In this document: piece by piece, positions 15,384 through 23,026 of the stretch | Layout of the letters: the number at the start of each line of letters is the position of its first letter | Position numbering within the stretch: position 1 is the stretch's first letter | Virus record (IMG/VR): IMGVR_UViG_3300048839_000781 | Span: 1-39,038 of that record | Reading direction: 5' to 3' (one strand) | Origin: a virus | DNA length: 39,038 nucleotides | Made by a program: the position numbers and the translations under genes | Notes under the pieces: generated by a model | What the model was told of the DNA's origin: nothing | Seen by the model: the letters and a program-made list of their open reading frames with translations, nothing else | Database searches by the model: none

Positions 15384-15955
15384 AGGTTTTGCATCATTTT
15401 TTGGATAACGGCTCGGGTTGCTCTGATGTCTGAGAGTGCATCGTGGGCGTCTATTTCGATGCCGTAGTGCTGGCAGATGGTTGAGAGTTTCATGTTGTCG
15501 CAGGGGAGTTGTCCGGCTGCGGTGAGGAAGTTTCCGAAGACTCGGCTGTCCAGCGCACGCCAGTTTTGGTAGCTGGTTATTCCCCATTTGCGGTCTTCGT
15601 CGTTGCCGTGGTCTTTGAATAGCTTGTTTAGGAACTCTAGGTCAAATTGCACGTTGTGTCCGGCTGGGTAGAACTTGTCGGGCATTTTAGTGTACTTTGG
15701 GATGTAGGCTCCCAGAAGGTCTTTTATTTGGGCGAGCATTTCCTCCGGTTGCTGGTATGTTTTCAGTTCCTCGATCGTTATGCCGGTGGTTTGAATTGCC
15801 TGGGGATCTATCACGTCCCAGTTCTTGGGTTGGCATCTCAAGTTGATTTCCTCTTTTACTTCTCCGTCGACTTCGATGATTGCGGCGAATTGGGTTATCT
15901 CGTGTTTCTGGTAGTCGGTTCCGGTGGTTTCGGTGTCGAAGTAGAGGATTTTCAT
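15380..15955 (-). CDS. DEDDh 3'-5' exonuclease (DnaQ-like)
   Basis: A protein of 191 residues. All catalytic residues of the family are visible: Asp7 and Glu9 in YFDTETTG, Asp105 in GHNVQFDLEFL, and His171 and Asp176 in DAHDALSDIRA. Such enzymes degrade DNA or RNA from the 3' end in a metal-dependent way, as proofreading or repair nucleases. No polymerase is encoded here, so it may serve recombination or end-trimming with the Sak4-like ATPase and the VRR-NUC nuclease. It lies among glycosyltransferase genes but is translationally linked to its neighbours by short overlaps. Confidence 0.92.
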   Translation of the reverse strand: MKILYFDTETTGTDYQKHEITQFAAIIEVDGEVKEEINLRCQPKNWDVIDPQAIQTTGITIEELKTYQQPEEMLAQIKDLLGAYIPKYTKMPDKFYPAGHNVQFDLEFLNKLFKDHGNDEDRKWGITSYQNWRALDSRVFGNFLTAAGQLPCDNMKLSTICQHYGIEIDAHDALSDIRATRAVIQKMMQNL

Positions 15956-16284
15956 TTTGTTTGGTCTTTCTTTTCTGATGTTGATAATTTTTGGAGTTCC
16001 TTTTCTAGGTTGGTTGCCAGTCCTGCGACCAGCTTTAGGATCTCGGTTGCGCTGAATTGGATGCTGAATGGGATCAGGAGGACTTTGTTGTTGTCCTTAC
16101 AGAAGTAGAACATCGGCGCTATTTTGACGAGGTTCCGGCTGTCTATCTCCTTCTCAGTGCGCGTTACTTCTTGTGCTTTGTGAGCCTTGCCTTTGCTGTC
16201 TTTTATCTCGAACTCCGGTCCGACAGCTTGCTCGCTTACTAGCTCTCGTTTTATTCCTGGTAGTATTCCGTTTGGTTTTTTCAT
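15952..16284 (-). CDS. Hypothetical protein, 110 residues
   Basis: I do not recognise this protein. It starts MKKPNGILPGIKRELVSEQA, and has a strand-rich centre (LVKIAPMFYFCKDNNKVLLI), a hydrophobic helix-like part (EILKLVAGLATNLEKELQKL) and a charged tail ending in STSEKKDQTK. The upstream AAAGGAAACT gives a fair ribosome binding site. It overlaps the exonuclease start by four bases. It is the first gene after the gap containing a promoter-like pair and a structured element, so it may head a transcription unit. Confidence 0.65.
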   Translation of the reverse strand: MKKPNGILPGIKRELVSEQAVGPEFEIKDSKGKAHKAQEVTRTEKEIDSRNLVKIAPMFYFCKDNNKVLLIPFSIQFSATEILKLVAGLATNLEKELQKLSTSEKKDQTK

Positions 16285-16301
16285 AGTTTCCTTTGTTGTT
16301 T

Positions 16302-16380
16302 AGAGCGCCAGCGCCACGGCTTGGCTGTTGGATATGATTCCGACACCAGAGCCATCGCGCTGGGCTGGTTGATTCGCTCT
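16302..16380 (-). ncRNA. Candidate structured RNA ahead of the 110-residue gene
   Basis: In this gap of 158 bases (16285-16442) the arms AGAGCG (16302-16307) and CGCTCT (16375-16380) pair, and the adjacent CCAGCG (16308-16313) pairs with CGCTGG (16358-16363). That gives 12 paired bases that are contiguous on one side. Inside, GGCT/AGCC (16318-16321, 16350-16353) and TGTTGG/CCGACA (16326-16331, 16340-16345) extend the stem, the last with one wobble on the plus strand and one mismatch on the minus strand. The orientation is therefore uncertain; the minus strand is favoured by the promoter upstream. It is not a tRNA by my check. Confidence 0.4.
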
Positions 16381-16432
16381 GTCAATCGCCTTCGCAGGTT
16401 GTGACTGATAAGTTCGAATCGCGGTTTGGTTG

Positions 16433-16483
16433 TGTCTTATTCCTATCCATATAATTTATAGCATTGCGTCTTGGAAATTGCAA
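16433..16483 (-). promoter_or_regulatory. Promoter-like pair with operator-like element
   Basis: TTGCAA (16483-16478) and TATAAA (16460-16455) are spaced by 17 bp at the end of the glycosyltransferase fusion gene. The element tgtcttattcctatcca (16433-16449, plus strand) follows at about the transcription start and matches the copies at 26399 and 27468 in 14 of 17 positions. The -35 box is imperfect. Confidence 0.45.
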
Positions 16484-18017
16484 TATCCTTGTACCGACGC
16501 CACTTGGCGCTGGACTTTCGTTTTGTTATCGCTTGGGCTTTTGGGACGAACTGGAGGATCATTTTGTTTTGCTCCCATCGGGTCCGGACTTCTTGGGTCA
16601 TTCCGCCGTACTGGGTTATCTGTTCGTTGAATGCTCCTACTCTTAGGAGGTCTTTTCGGTTTACGAATGAGAAGTTTTCGACGAATGATTTTTGGCTTTG
16701 GTCCTTCATTCCCCAGAGCCAGATGCCTTCCTTCCGGCGTTCGTAGAATGCGTCTAGGGCTTCCTTCTCCGGTAGCATTCGCTCGTCGACGAACCAGAGC
16801 CATTGTCCTTCGGCTTCCATGACGCCTTTGTTTCGGGCGCGTGCCAGACCGTAGGTTTTTTGTCCTTTGAGGTCTCGGGTTGCTGTTTGGAAGAACTTTA
16901 TGGTGTGGCTGGTTTCGCCTCTGATCTGCTTTATCACTTCCTCGTTTAGTTCCGGTTGCTCTCCGTCGTCCACGACGATGATTTCGAGGGGTCCGTAGGT
17001 CTGGCTCATCACATGGCTTAGGGTTTCGATCAGCTTGTCCGGCGTTGAGACGGTGGGGACGATTGCTGTTACCAGTTCTTTGCCTGTTAGGAGCTGGTGG
17101 TATAGCTGGCTGTACTTTCGCGCGTAGATTTCGTAGTTGCGGTATCTCAGACTGTGAACGGACTCTTGGCGTATCTCGTCTCTTAGTTGCTTGTTTTGAG
17201 TAAGTTCTGTTAGCTGTTTTTTGAGGTCTTCCAGATCGTCTGGGTCGCCTCGTCTCACTTGCATGTTGCGTCCGTTGAAGGTGTCGGGGACGTGTCCGAT
17301 CCTTCGGGTTAGGACTGGGGTTCCGCAGCTCATTGCTTCGAGGATGGGCAGGGTTCCGGACTCGTATCCGTCCACGCTGTTGCAGACGTGGATCATGCTC
17401 TGGTGGTAGAGGTCTCTCAAGTCCTCGTCGCTTATCCGGTGGAAGAAGTCGACGGCTTCGGTTGCCATTACTTGCTCGTAGTAGGTTCTGTCGCTTATGT
17501 CTCCGACGAGTGCCATCTTTATTCCGAGATCCTTGCATGCTTGGGCTACCGGCAGGACGCCTTTTTTGGCTTCTATTCGGTTTGAGACCATGATCACGCC
17601 GTAGTGGAATGATGCCGGTTCTGCTGGCTGGTATTCCCAAAATTCTGTATCCACTGGGTGTTCAATTTTTACGCTTTGAGTATTTATTGTCCTCAGCTGT
17701 TCGGTGTTTAGGACGACGTTGATTTTGTAGTTTGTCCACGGTGTTCGGGTCAGGTCGTAGGGGTTGTGGTGGGTTAGGAGGCATGGTTTTTTTATCTCGT
17801 ACATTGAGTAGAGGACTTCGGCTGTCTTCCAGTATTGAAAGTCTACGACGTCACACCATGCGAGGGCTTCCTCGAAGGCTTGTAGTTGCTCGGGGCTTGG
17901 TCTCTTTGGGTGTACTGCCACGAGTTTGAAGGCGTGCCATGGGGTGTGCTTTATTTTATATTCGCACATCCGGTGAATTGCCGTTCCTTCCTTTTCTGAG
18001 ACGAGGAGGACTCTCAT
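16443..18017 (-). CDS. Two-domain glycosyltransferase: GT-B (family 4) plus GT-A (family 2)
   Basis: A protein of 524 residues starting MRVLLVSEKEGTAIHRMCEY. Residues 1 to about 330 are a family 4-like GT-B unit: VIMVSNRIEAKKGVLPVAQA, then ESGTLPILEAMSCGTPVLTR with the conserved Glu. From about 335 a family 2 GT-A unit follows: VTAIVPTVSTPDKLIETLSH, EIIVVDDGEQPEL and LARARNKGVMEAEGQWLWFV. The usual DxD motif seems to be replaced by VDER, so metal binding may differ. Two transferase units in one chain suggest that two sugars are added in sequence. The ATG at 18017 has a good Shine-Dalgarno (AGGGAGG). A longer upstream open frame is not needed. Confidence 0.85.
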   Translation of the reverse strand: MRVLLVSEKEGTAIHRMCEYKIKHTPWHAFKLVAVHPKRPSPEQLQAFEEALAWCDVVDFQYWKTAEVLYSMYEIKKPCLLTHHNPYDLTRTPWTNYKINVVLNTEQLRTINTQSVKIEHPVDTEFWEYQPAEPASFHYGVIMVSNRIEAKKGVLPVAQACKDLGIKMALVGDISDRTYYEQVMATEAVDFFHRISDEDLRDLYHQSMIHVCNSVDGYESGTLPILEAMSCGTPVLTRRIGHVPDTFNGRNMQVRRGDPDDLEDLKKQLTELTQNKQLRDEIRQESVHSLRYRNYEIYARKYSQLYHQLLTGKELVTAIVPTVSTPDKLIETLSHVMSQTYGPLEIIVVDDGEQPELNEEVIKQIRGETSHTIKFFQTATRDLKGQKTYGLARARNKGVMEAEGQWLWFVDERMLPEKEALDAFYERRKEGIWLWGMKDQSQKSFVENFSFVNRKDLLRVGAFNEQITQYGGMTQEVRTRWEQNKMILQFVPKAQAITKRKSSAKWRRYKDIAISKTQCYKLYG

Positions 18018-18250
18018 TTTTTGCCTCCCTTCTTGGTCTCCGCAGATTTGCGGGGACCATCTTTTTTGTAGTTGACGTCTTCTATCTTTTCGCGTTCTGC
18101 TTCGAAGACTTCCTCGAGGTCTTTTACCACTTCCAGCATTCCCTCTTTGATTTTTTTCGGGTCGATGTCTTCTGTCCATTCGATGGCGGTTGCCATGCCT
18201 TCGAGCTTTCCTATTGCTCCGGCTAGTTGGGACCAGTCTTTGAGTATCAT
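18014..18250 (-). CDS. Hypothetical helical protein, 78 residues
   Basis: I do not recognise this protein. It starts MILKDWSQLAGAIGKLEGMA and is mostly helical with many acidic and basic residues (EGMLEVVKDLEEVFEAEREK). The tail is Lys-rich (KSAETKKGGKK) and might bind nucleic acid. The ATG overlaps the nuclease stop (ATGA) and carries AAGGAGA upstream. Its end overlaps the glycosyltransferase start by four bases. A coiled-coil partner protein is possible. Confidence 0.65.
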   Translation of the reverse strand: MILKDWSQLAGAIGKLEGMATAIEWTEDIDPKKIKEGMLEVVKDLEEVFEAEREKIEDVNYKKDGPRKSAETKKGGKK

Positions 18251-18720
18251 TGGCGGTCTCCTTCCTTGAGTGCCACGGTGGGTGCTTTGCTTGATTTGGT
18301 CGTTGCGGTCGGCTTTTTTCGGGGTTGCCTTAGCGTGTAGTTGGTAAATCGCGAGAAGGTTCCGGCGTCCGCCTTTTCTTTGGCTTCTGTTATTTGGCTG
18401 AATACCTCTTGTACTTGGGAGAGATCGTCGACGACCATTGCTATTCCGCCGGCTTTTGCGAAGTCGTGCAGGAATTGCAGTTGGCTCTCCGTTGGCTTTC
18501 CTCCTGGGCGCTTTACTTCTATTGCCAGTGGTTTGCCGTTCCAGACTCCTATGATGTCGCTTATTCCGGCTACTGATGCGGCGCGGAAGACGTGTCTGGT
18601 TCCTTTGTATTCTGATACACGCATGCCGGCGTTTTGTCGCCAGACGAATGTGCTTGGCTGGTAGCCGAGCCATTGGATGATTGCGTCTTGGATGTCCTTT
18701 TCTAGTTGTTTGGTTGCCAT
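18247..18720 (-). CDS. VRR-NUC domain nuclease
   Basis: A protein of 157 residues. The catalytic pattern of VRR-NUC (a PD-(D/E)xK fold) is visible in order: Gln29 with Asn30 in VWRQNAG, Asp55 in GISDIIGVWNG, and Glu68 with Lys70 in LAIEVKRPGG. Stand-alone VRR-NUC proteins are common in phages and cut branched or structured DNA; some resolve recombination intermediates. Residues after 125 (FSRFTNYTLRQPRKKPTATT) are basic and probably flexible. The gene overlaps the preceding glycosyltransferase by 19 bases, so it is embedded in the glycan cassette by position but should act in DNA processing. Confidence 0.88.
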   Translation of the reverse strand: MATKQLEKDIQDAIIQWLGYQPSTFVWRQNAGMRVSEYKGTRHVFRAASVAGISDIIGVWNGKPLAIEVKRPGGKPTESQLQFLHDFAKAGGIAMVVDDLSQVQEVFSQITEAKEKADAGTFSRFTNYTLRQPRKKPTATTKSSKAPTVALKEGDRQ

Positions 18721-19601
18721 AGTTGGTGTCCGATATGCTCGGGTTTCAGTCGTTTGGTAATTGCTTCGTGCATCACTTCCGGCTGTTCGCTTATCGGGAT
18801 GATGCGGTTTGCCTTTTCTCGTACTGCCATGATTTGTCCGAGGACTTGCGCTCTCACGCTTTCCTCGTCTTCCGGTTTTGTCTGCTTGTATACTTCGGTG
18901 AATCCCCTGAATCGGTTCCAGCCTTTGTTTGCTTTGACTCGCTCGCTTACTACCATGTCTAGTGTCTTGAATGTCCAGAGGTAGTTGTACAGGTCTGCTC
19001 CGGTTCCGCCGATCAATCCTTCAAGTGCGCTTCCTTCTATTATCGCCTCTCCTTGGGGGATGTCTTCGTAGTAGGCGTCTTCATGCCAGATTGGGTGGCA
19101 CAGGTCGGTTTTGAAGCTGGGGTCGAAGCCGTATTTGATCTTTGGGTATTTTGCCTTGTGGATGATGTAGTACATTTGGCTTTTGCTGAACCAGTTGGTC
19201 ACGGCTCCGCTTTGGAGCTTCTGGCATTTGATGACTGCTTTGCCTTTGCCTTGCTCGCGTTCCACTTCTTGTCTGAGGCGTTTTGCCTGGTCTTGGTGGA
19301 AGATGTGATCGCTCTCTCCGGCTGCGACCCAGTCGGCGTCGGTGTTTTCTAGTCCGTAGTTCCATGCTTTGCAGAACTCTGCCCATGACCAGTTTTCCTG
19401 ATCCCATTCTCGGGTGATGATCCGGATCTTGCCTTGCTCGTACTGGGGGAGTGCTTGTATCGCTTCGACGGTTCCGTCGGTTGAGTCGCCGTCCACTACC
19501 ACGACTTCGTCTGCCCAGTAGAGGTGGCTGAGGATTGCTTCGATGAAGGTGTCTCCTCGCTTGACCGCGTTTGTTACTGGTAGGAATGCTGCTATTTTCA
19601 T
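18702..19601 (-). CDS. Glycosyltransferase family 2 (GT-A fold)
   Basis: A protein of 299 residues. The N-terminal MKIAAFLPVTN and ADEVVVVDGDSTDGTVEAIQ (residues 30-49) are the nucleotide-binding start of family 2 transferases. The metal-binding position shows as WVAAGESDHIF, with ESD in place of the usual DxD. HEDAYYEDIP and the following region fit the acceptor side, and the C-terminal third is helical. It should transfer a sugar to a polysaccharide, lipid, protein or nucleic acid acceptor; the sequence does not say which. The ATG overlaps the TGA of a methyltransferase gene. An alternative longer frame upstream is a shadow. Confidence 0.85.
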   Translation of the reverse strand: MKIAAFLPVTNAVKRGDTFIEAILSHLYWADEVVVVDGDSTDGTVEAIQALPQYEQGKIRIITREWDQENWSWAEFCKAWNYGLENTDADWVAAGESDHIFHQDQAKRLRQEVEREQGKGKAVIKCQKLQSGAVTNWFSKSQMYYIIHKAKYPKIKYGFDPSFKTDLCHPIWHEDAYYEDIPQGEAIIEGSALEGLIGGTGADLYNYLWTFKTLDMVVSERVKANKGWNRFRGFTEVYKQTKPEDEESVRAQVLGQIMAVREKANRIIPISEQPEVMHEAITKRLKPEHIGHQLWQPNN

Positions 19602-20164
19602 AGTAGGGTTGCTGGCTGTTCTTTTATAATGGTGTACTTTAGCCATTTTTTGTTTATGTGGCTTCGCTCCACTTTGATTTCCTTTACTTGTTGTCCGTCG
19701 GTTAGTTGCTCTTGGGTTACTGCCCACTTGCCGCCGTACTCGTCGTTTATCTGTTCTCCGGCTTGGCGGTATTCGGGGTCTTCCTCGACGATGAAGAGGG
19801 CGTGGTTTGCTCGCTGGTACATCTGGTCGATGACTCCTTGGAGCTTGTCTGGTGGGATCACGAGCAGGGTGATGTTTGCCATTACCACGTCGAACTTCCG
19901 GCGGTTTAGTCCCTGTGGTCCCCATGGTTGGGTTAGGTCGTATCCGTTTTTGAAGTCGATGCTGGTGTACTTCTGCCGGTATGGGGTTGCTAGGAACTTT
20001 GCGAATGATCCGTCGTATCCTCCGACGTCCAGTGTTGTTTTGAGTCCTGCTGCGCTTAGGATCTGAGTCAGGGCTTTTGCTGCTTCGGCTTTTTGGGCGC
20101 CGTATGCTGGATGTCGTTGTTTCTCCAGCCAGAAGTGAGGTTTGTCCTTCCAGTAGTTGCTCAT
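19598..20164 (-). CDS. Class I SAM-dependent methyltransferase
   Basis: A protein of 188 residues starting MSNYWKDKPHFWLEKQRHPA. The SAM-binding motif I is TTLDVGGYDGSFAKFL (near residue 43), an acidic residue after strand two is in YTSIDFKNGYDL, and KFDVVMANITLLVIP gives motif IV. This is the class I fold. Substrate cannot be deduced; in sugar cassettes such enzymes often methylate sugar hydroxyls. The gene overlaps the aminotransferase stop and the next transferase start by four bases each. A Shine-Dalgarno (GGAGGG) lies nine bases upstream. Confidence 0.85.
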   Translation of the reverse strand: MSNYWKDKPHFWLEKQRHPAYGAQKAEAAKALTQILSAAGLKTTLDVGGYDGSFAKFLATPYRQKYTSIDFKNGYDLTQPWGPQGLNRRKFDVVMANITLLVIPPDKLQGVIDQMYQRANHALFIVEEDPEYRQAGEQINDEYGGKWAVTQEQLTDGQQVKEIKVERSHINKKWLKYTIIKEQPATLL

Positions 20165-21171
20165 GCTCTGATCCCTCCCTCCACTAGGCGTTTTGTCGCC
20201 TCGATGACCGTTTGGACTTCCTCCTCGGTCATGGTGTCGTAGAGGGGAAGGCTTACCGTGTGTTCGTAGGCGTGTTCGATTGCTTCTCTGCCGTGGACGG
20301 TCATGTCTCTGAATGGGGTCATTTGGTGCAGTGGTTTGAAGTGGACTCCGCACTCGATTCCTTCTGCCATCATGTTTTGGATGAAGGCGTCTCGGTTGTC
20401 GAGGTAGATTCTGTAGAGGTAGTCTCCGTCGTTGTTGATCCCGAAGGCGTCATTGTAGGCGGTTACAATCGCTTGTCTTTTTGCGTTGGTTTCGTCCAGT
20501 CTTCTTAGTTGCTCGAGTACGATGGCTGCTTGGAGGTTGGTGTAGTGTCTTTTGTATCCGATCATTTCGACGTCGTAGTCCCATGAGTTCCGGTAGCCGG
20601 TTCCTTGGTTCCTGCCGTAGGTGGCGGCTGACCTTGCCCATTTTGCGAAGTTCTCGTCGTCGGTTGCTATTGCTCCGCCGTCTGCTGATCCTATGGTTTT
20701 AGTCGGGTAGAAGCTGAAGCAGAGTTTCATGGCGTCCGGCGCTCCGGCGTCCTTCATTTTGCGGTACTGGTTGCGTCGCAGTTCGTGGGCTGAGTCGAAG
20801 ACGTTGCTTCCTGTCATTTGGTAGTAGTGTCCGACCCAGTCTGTCCGGTCGTCCAGTTCTACCTGGCATCCGGCTTCCAGCGCGGCGTTTAGTGCCAGTG
20901 GTACTGTCATGCTGGGGATCTTTAGGTGGATGGTGTCTTTTTGGAGCATCTCGTATTTGAGACTGAGGAAGAGGGCGCTTGTGCAGGAGTCGACGAGGAC
21001 GACATGCCTTGCTCCCACGTATTCTGCCAGCTCCTTCTCGGTTTCGAATACCAGATTGCCCAGACCGATGTAGCCGGTCTCTATCAGTGGCTTGATTGCC
21101 TCGAGTGCGTTTCCTAGGTTTATTTTTTTGAAGGGGATTTTGTTTTTCTGTGAGGATTCTGCTAGTTTCAT
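20161..21171 (-). CDS. DegT/DnrJ/EryC1 family PLP-dependent sugar aminotransferase
   Basis: A protein of 336 residues that converts a keto sugar nucleotide into an amino sugar. The PLP-binding Lys158 lies in FYPTKTIGSADGGA, preceded by the cofactor-contacting DSAHE (126-130). The N terminus (YIGLGNLVFETEKELAEYVG) and SCTSALFLSL (62-71) match the family. Length is near the usual 370, with a slightly short middle. It is the first gene after a candidate promoter at 21178-21206 and overlaps the next methyltransferase by four bases. Together with the dehydrogenase it implies that the phage alters sugar nucleotides rather than only transferring them. Confidence 0.92.
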   Translation of the reverse strand: MKLAESSQKNKIPFKKINLGNALEAIKPLIETGYIGLGNLVFETEKELAEYVGARHVVLVDSCTSALFLSLKYEMLQKDTIHLKIPSMTVPLALNAALEAGCQVELDDRTDWVGHYYQMTGSNVFDSAHELRRNQYRKMKDAGAPDAMKLCFSFYPTKTIGSADGGAIATDDENFAKWARSAATYGRNQGTGYRNSWDYDVEMIGYKRHYTNLQAAIVLEQLRRLDETNAKRQAIVTAYNDAFGINNDGDYLYRIYLDNRDAFIQNMMAEGIECGVHFKPLHQMTPFRDMTVHGREAIEHAYEHTVSLPLYDTMTEEEVQTVIEATKRLVEGGIRA

Positions 21172-21177
21172 GGATTT

Positions 21178-21206
21178 AGTGTAGCAAATGCGGATCAGTT
21201 TGTCAC
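21178..21206 (-). promoter_or_regulatory. Candidate leaderless promoter for the aminotransferase unit
   Basis: GTGACA (21206-21201) and TACACT (21183-21178) are 17 bp apart, and six bases separate the latter from the ATG at 21171. GATAGGATAG sits just upstream and resembles part of the operator-like element. Both boxes are imperfect. Confidence 0.35.
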
Positions 21207-21210
21207 TATC

Positions 21211-21813
21211 CTATCTCTGCTTCCTTGCTTCCACGAAGTAGCCGATCGGGTAGGTGTAGGGTCCTTTGGCTTGTCTGATCTTGCTGTACCTGAGTCCTTC
21301 CGTGGCGAAGAATGCTTGCAGGTGGGGGAGTCCGACGGTGGCTTTCCTCTCCTCGATCCGGACGATTTCAAGTCCGGCTTTGGGGAGTACCTTCTCGTAC
21401 CATTCGTCGGTGTAGCGCAGGTAGTCCCAGACGTCGTGGTGGGGGTTTACGAATGGGGTGCTTATGATGACCGTTCCTCCTTGCTTGGTTGCGTAGCTGA
21501 GGTTCTGGATGGCTTGGACTGGGTTCCAGCAGTGTTCGAGGACTTCCAAACAGAAGACGATGTCGTATTGCTTCGGGACCCACTTGGGTTTGTTGAATCC
21601 GGCTAGGAAGACGGTTTGCTCCCAGTCTTCGTTTAGGTCGGCGATGTAGTCTGGGTTCCATTGGTCGTCGACGTCCATGGTGTGGTACTCTGCTGGTTCT
21701 CCGGTGGTGAGCGCTCGTGCCAGTTTGTCTTGACATCCGACGTCCAGTACCGTTTTGCCGGCGATGTTGATCTGTCTGACGAGGGAGTTTAGCTGTTCAC
21801 GGCTTTTGCTCAT
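21211..21813 (-). CDS. Class I SAM-dependent methyltransferase
   Basis: A protein of 200 residues. Motif I is KTVLDVGCQDKLARAL (residues 19-34), followed by an acidic loop in YHTMDVDDQWNPDYIADLNE and by YDIVFCLEVLEHCWNP, typical of Methyltransf_11-type enzymes. GGTVIISTPFVNPHHD is the usual late motif. It most likely methylates a sugar or other small acceptor made in the cassette. It overlaps the preceding glycosyltransferase by four bases. No metal-binding or target recognition domain is visible, so DNA methylation is unlikely. Confidence 0.87.
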   Translation of the reverse strand: MSKSREQLNSLVRQINIAGKTVLDVGCQDKLARALTTGEPAEYHTMDVDDQWNPDYIADLNEDWEQTVFLAGFNKPKWVPKQYDIVFCLEVLEHCWNPVQAIQNLSYATKQGGTVIISTPFVNPHHDVWDYLRYTDEWYEKVLPKAGLEIVRIEERKATVGLPHLQAFFATEGLRYSKIRQAKGPYTYPIGYFVEARKQR

Positions 21814-22772
21814 AGTCCGAGTGTTCTGTCGATGGTTGCTTTGTAATGCTCCGCCATTATCGGGAGGCTGTGTTTGAGGGCGTTGGCTCTGGCTCTTTGG
21901 CTCAGTTCCTCTCTCTCGGTTAGGAGTTGCTCGATCTGCTCGGTGAAGGTTCGGTCGTATTCGATCATGAATCCGGCGTCTTCGACCATCTCGGTTACTC
22001 CTCCGTAGGCGTTGTACATGACCGGCAGTCCGCATGCGAGGGCTTCCAGTACGACGTTTGGTGCTGGGTCTGCGAAGCTTGGGTAGAAGAGGAAGTCGGC
22101 TGATCGCATCATTGCTGCTTTGGCGGTGTCGTCGTTTATGATTCCGAGTCGCTGGTGGGTCTCTCCGTTGAAGAATCCCATGTTGTAGGTCATCCATTCG
22201 GTTGGGTATCTGCCCAGCAGGAGGAGGTTGGCTTCTTTGTTGCGGCTGAAGTATTCTCGGTACATTGCCAGCACTTCCTCATATCGCTTGTTGTTGTCTT
22301 TGCGGTATGCGACGTGGAGGATCTTTGGGTTTCCTCTGAATGCTACTTTGGGTCCGTCCGGTGCGAAGATGTCGGTGTCTACTCCGTTTCGGATCGTGCT
22401 GTGAGGACAGCTGACGCCGTTCCTTTTTAGCAGGACTCCGACGGTGTCTCTGATGAAGTCGCTTTGGTAGATGATGTGGTCGGCTTTGGTGCTGTATTCG
22501 ACGAGGCGCCTGGTTCCGCGTCCGCTATTTCGTGAGTCCTCCGGCACGCCGTCCATTCTCAGGAGGAACTTGGCGCCGTTCTTTTTGCTTCGCTCGATGG
22601 TCTCTCCGTTTACGGTTGATGGGCTGAATGCGAAGAGGAGTTCGTGTGGTTCATGTTCTGGGACCAGTTCTACTTCGGGGTAGGCGTCTTGGATGGCTTT
22701 GACGAAGTTGCGGTAGAAGGTGTATCCGCCGCCGATGTTCTGGTCGCTTATGTAGGGGATGTGTATTTTCAT
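21810..22772 (-). CDS. Glycosyltransferase family 4 (GT-B fold)
   Basis: A protein of 320 residues beginning MKIHIPYISDQNIGGGYTFY. The glycine-rich acceptor-side loop, the mid segment CPHSTIRNGVDTDIFAPDGP and the C-terminal FYPSFADPAPNVVLEALACG with the conserved Glu are classic for family 4. LPVMYNAYGGVTEMVEDAGF follows as usual. It should use a nucleotide-sugar donor. It is the first large gene of the glycan cassette, immediately after two small membrane or unknown genes that share its transcript. The start overlaps the stop of the membrane protein gene (ATGA). Confidence 0.9.
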   Translation of the reverse strand: MKIHIPYISDQNIGGGYTFYRNFVKAIQDAYPEVELVPEHEPHELLFAFSPSTVNGETIERSKKNGAKFLLRMDGVPEDSRNSGRGTRRLVEYSTKADHIIYQSDFIRDTVGVLLKRNGVSCPHSTIRNGVDTDIFAPDGPKVAFRGNPKILHVAYRKDNNKRYEEVLAMYREYFSRNKEANLLLLGRYPTEWMTYNMGFFNGETHQRLGIINDDTAKAAMMRSADFLFYPSFADPAPNVVLEALACGLPVMYNAYGGVTEMVEDAGFMIEYDRTFTEQIEQLLTEREELSQRARANALKHSLPIMAEHYKATIDRTLGL

Positions 22773-23026
22773 GCTTTTTTGTTTAGGCTGTCTATTTTTG
22801 GCTTTATAATTTCGACGTTTTGGGTGTGGATCTCGGTTGAGTGGTATTCCTGTCGTACCGGCTTGATGATGAATCCTATCAGGACCATTGCTATCACTGC
22901 CCAGTCTGCGACGTGTTCTGCGATGCTTTGGGCTTCTCGGTTCCAGCCGAAGTAGAAGTTTTGGGCGAGGTAGAGGGTTACTCCTGCCACTACGAGGATT
23001 ATGGATGCTGCTTCGCGCTTGCTCAT
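22769..23026 (-). CDS. Small membrane protein, two spans
   Basis: A protein of 85 residues starting MSKREAASIILVVAGVTLYL. Hydrophobic spans are visible near residues 7-23 and 42-54 (WAVIAMVLIGFII), followed by a charged tail ending in KIDSLNKKA. It overlaps its neighbours by four bases on each side, so it is translated as part of this run. The function is unknown. It might place cassette enzymes at the membrane, or be an early protein that modifies the host envelope. Confidence 0.65.
   Translation of the reverse strand: MSKREAASIILVVAGVTLYLAQNFYFGWNREAQSIAEHVADWAVIAMVLIGFIIKPVRQEYHSTEIHTQNVEIIKPKIDSLNKKA

Noticed and set aside
16412-16420. GTTCGAATC, a possible T-loop of a tRNA
   Set aside because: The flanking bases do not form a 5-bp T stem on either strand, and no acceptor or anticodon arms fit at the right distance. 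I see no tRNA in the window.
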